Below, piece by piece: positions 6,481 to 6,567 of a DNA stretch of 6,567 bases (positions are counted from its first letter, which is position 1; every line of letters starts with the position of its first letter). The notes below the pieces were generated by a model, which saw only the letters and a program-made list of their open reading frames with translations, was not told where the DNA came from and did no database searches. The translations under genes were made by a program, and so were the position numbers. Origin of the DNA: Pelagibacteraceae bacterium (GTDB taxonomy: Bacteria; Pseudomonadota; Alphaproteobacteria; HIMB59; GCA-002718135); assembly GCA_002718135.1 (NCBI GenBank), contig PBDN01000019.1, positions 66,237 through 72,803 of the forward strand. The letters are read 5' to 3'.

Positions 6481-6567
6481 ATGCTCTTACGCCCAAGACA
6501 GCAGGAATTTTTCGAGAGGGCCATCGATGCTCTTTCTAAGAACGACAATACTTTAGGTATTGCTCCA
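6481..6567 (+). CDS. DEAD/DEAH-box helicase, N-terminal 29 residues only (3'-truncated by window edge)
   Basis: Only 29 codons are visible. They read LRPRQQEFFERAIDAL followed by NTLGIAP, the standard beginning of superfamily 2 DEAD/DEAH (type III restriction-like) helicases: an RQ element contacting adenine, a helix, then the strand leading into the Walker A motif. The expected TGxGKT would come immediately after the last base of the window. The frame is open to the edge. ATP-dependent unwinding or translocation on nucleic acid is expected. It follows the putative ssDNA-binding gene after 12 bases, a pairing typical of replication or recombination modules of mobile elements. The family call rests on a short stretch. 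Confidence 0.78.
   Translation, partial: MLLRPRQQEFFERAIDALSKNDNTLGIAP

Noticed and set aside
6371..6556. 61-codon + strand frame spanning the end of the hypothetical gene and the start of the helicase
   Set aside because: It overlaps two better-supported genes and has no ribosome binding site or motif.
1..6567. CRISPR array, tRNA, rRNA, insertion sequence or integrase
   Set aside because: No regularly spaced repeats, no cloverleaf-like or rRNA sequence and no transposase or integrase motifs were seen on either strand.

Overview
The window looks like DNA from a Gram-negative, probably proteobacterial, organism. Seven protein genes all lie on the + strand. No RNA gene, CRISPR array, transposase or integrase is visible. 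The proteobacterial guess rests on general protein flavour and on a stretch resembling proteobacterial sigma-70 region 1.1; it is an inference, and no marker gene fixes the taxon.

Left part (1 to about 2464): ordinary metabolism. The 3' portion of a metallo-beta-lactamase-fold hydrolase runs in from outside the window. After 54 bases it is followed by a complete class I acyl-CoA synthetase (AMP-forming) with a very strong ribosome binding site. The two look co-transcribed and may handle a fatty or aromatic acid and its ester or lactone, but the substrate cannot be read from sequence.

Middle part (about 2465 to 5733): an accessory block that reads like a defence or stress-response island. It holds (i) a zinc-ribbon protein with a C-terminal HEPN-type RNxxxH motif, whose true start is probably a GTG at 2675; (ii) a 229-residue HEPN-type protein with an RNQMMH motif; and (iii) a 471-residue serine/threonine protein kinase. 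The kinase has two DUF5710-like modules in front of the kinase domain and, most unusually, a segment resembling sigma-70 region 1.1 inserted between the catalytic loop and the DFG motif. HEPN proteins are commonly RNases of defence and toxin systems. A kinase next to two of them suggests, as inference only, a sensing and effector module in which phosphorylation controls RNA cleavage.

Right part (5734 to 6567): a 195-base non-coding gap with a perfect tandem 11-base repeat at its left edge, then a 179-residue protein of a phage/plasmid-like hypothetical family (possibly single-stranded DNA binding). Twelve bases later a DEAD/DEAH-type helicase begins and is cut by the window end just before its expected Walker A motif. 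This pair looks like a DNA-processing module of a mobile element or of a larger defence locus.

The most noteworthy object is the kinase with the sigma-1.1-like insert and its HEPN neighbours.
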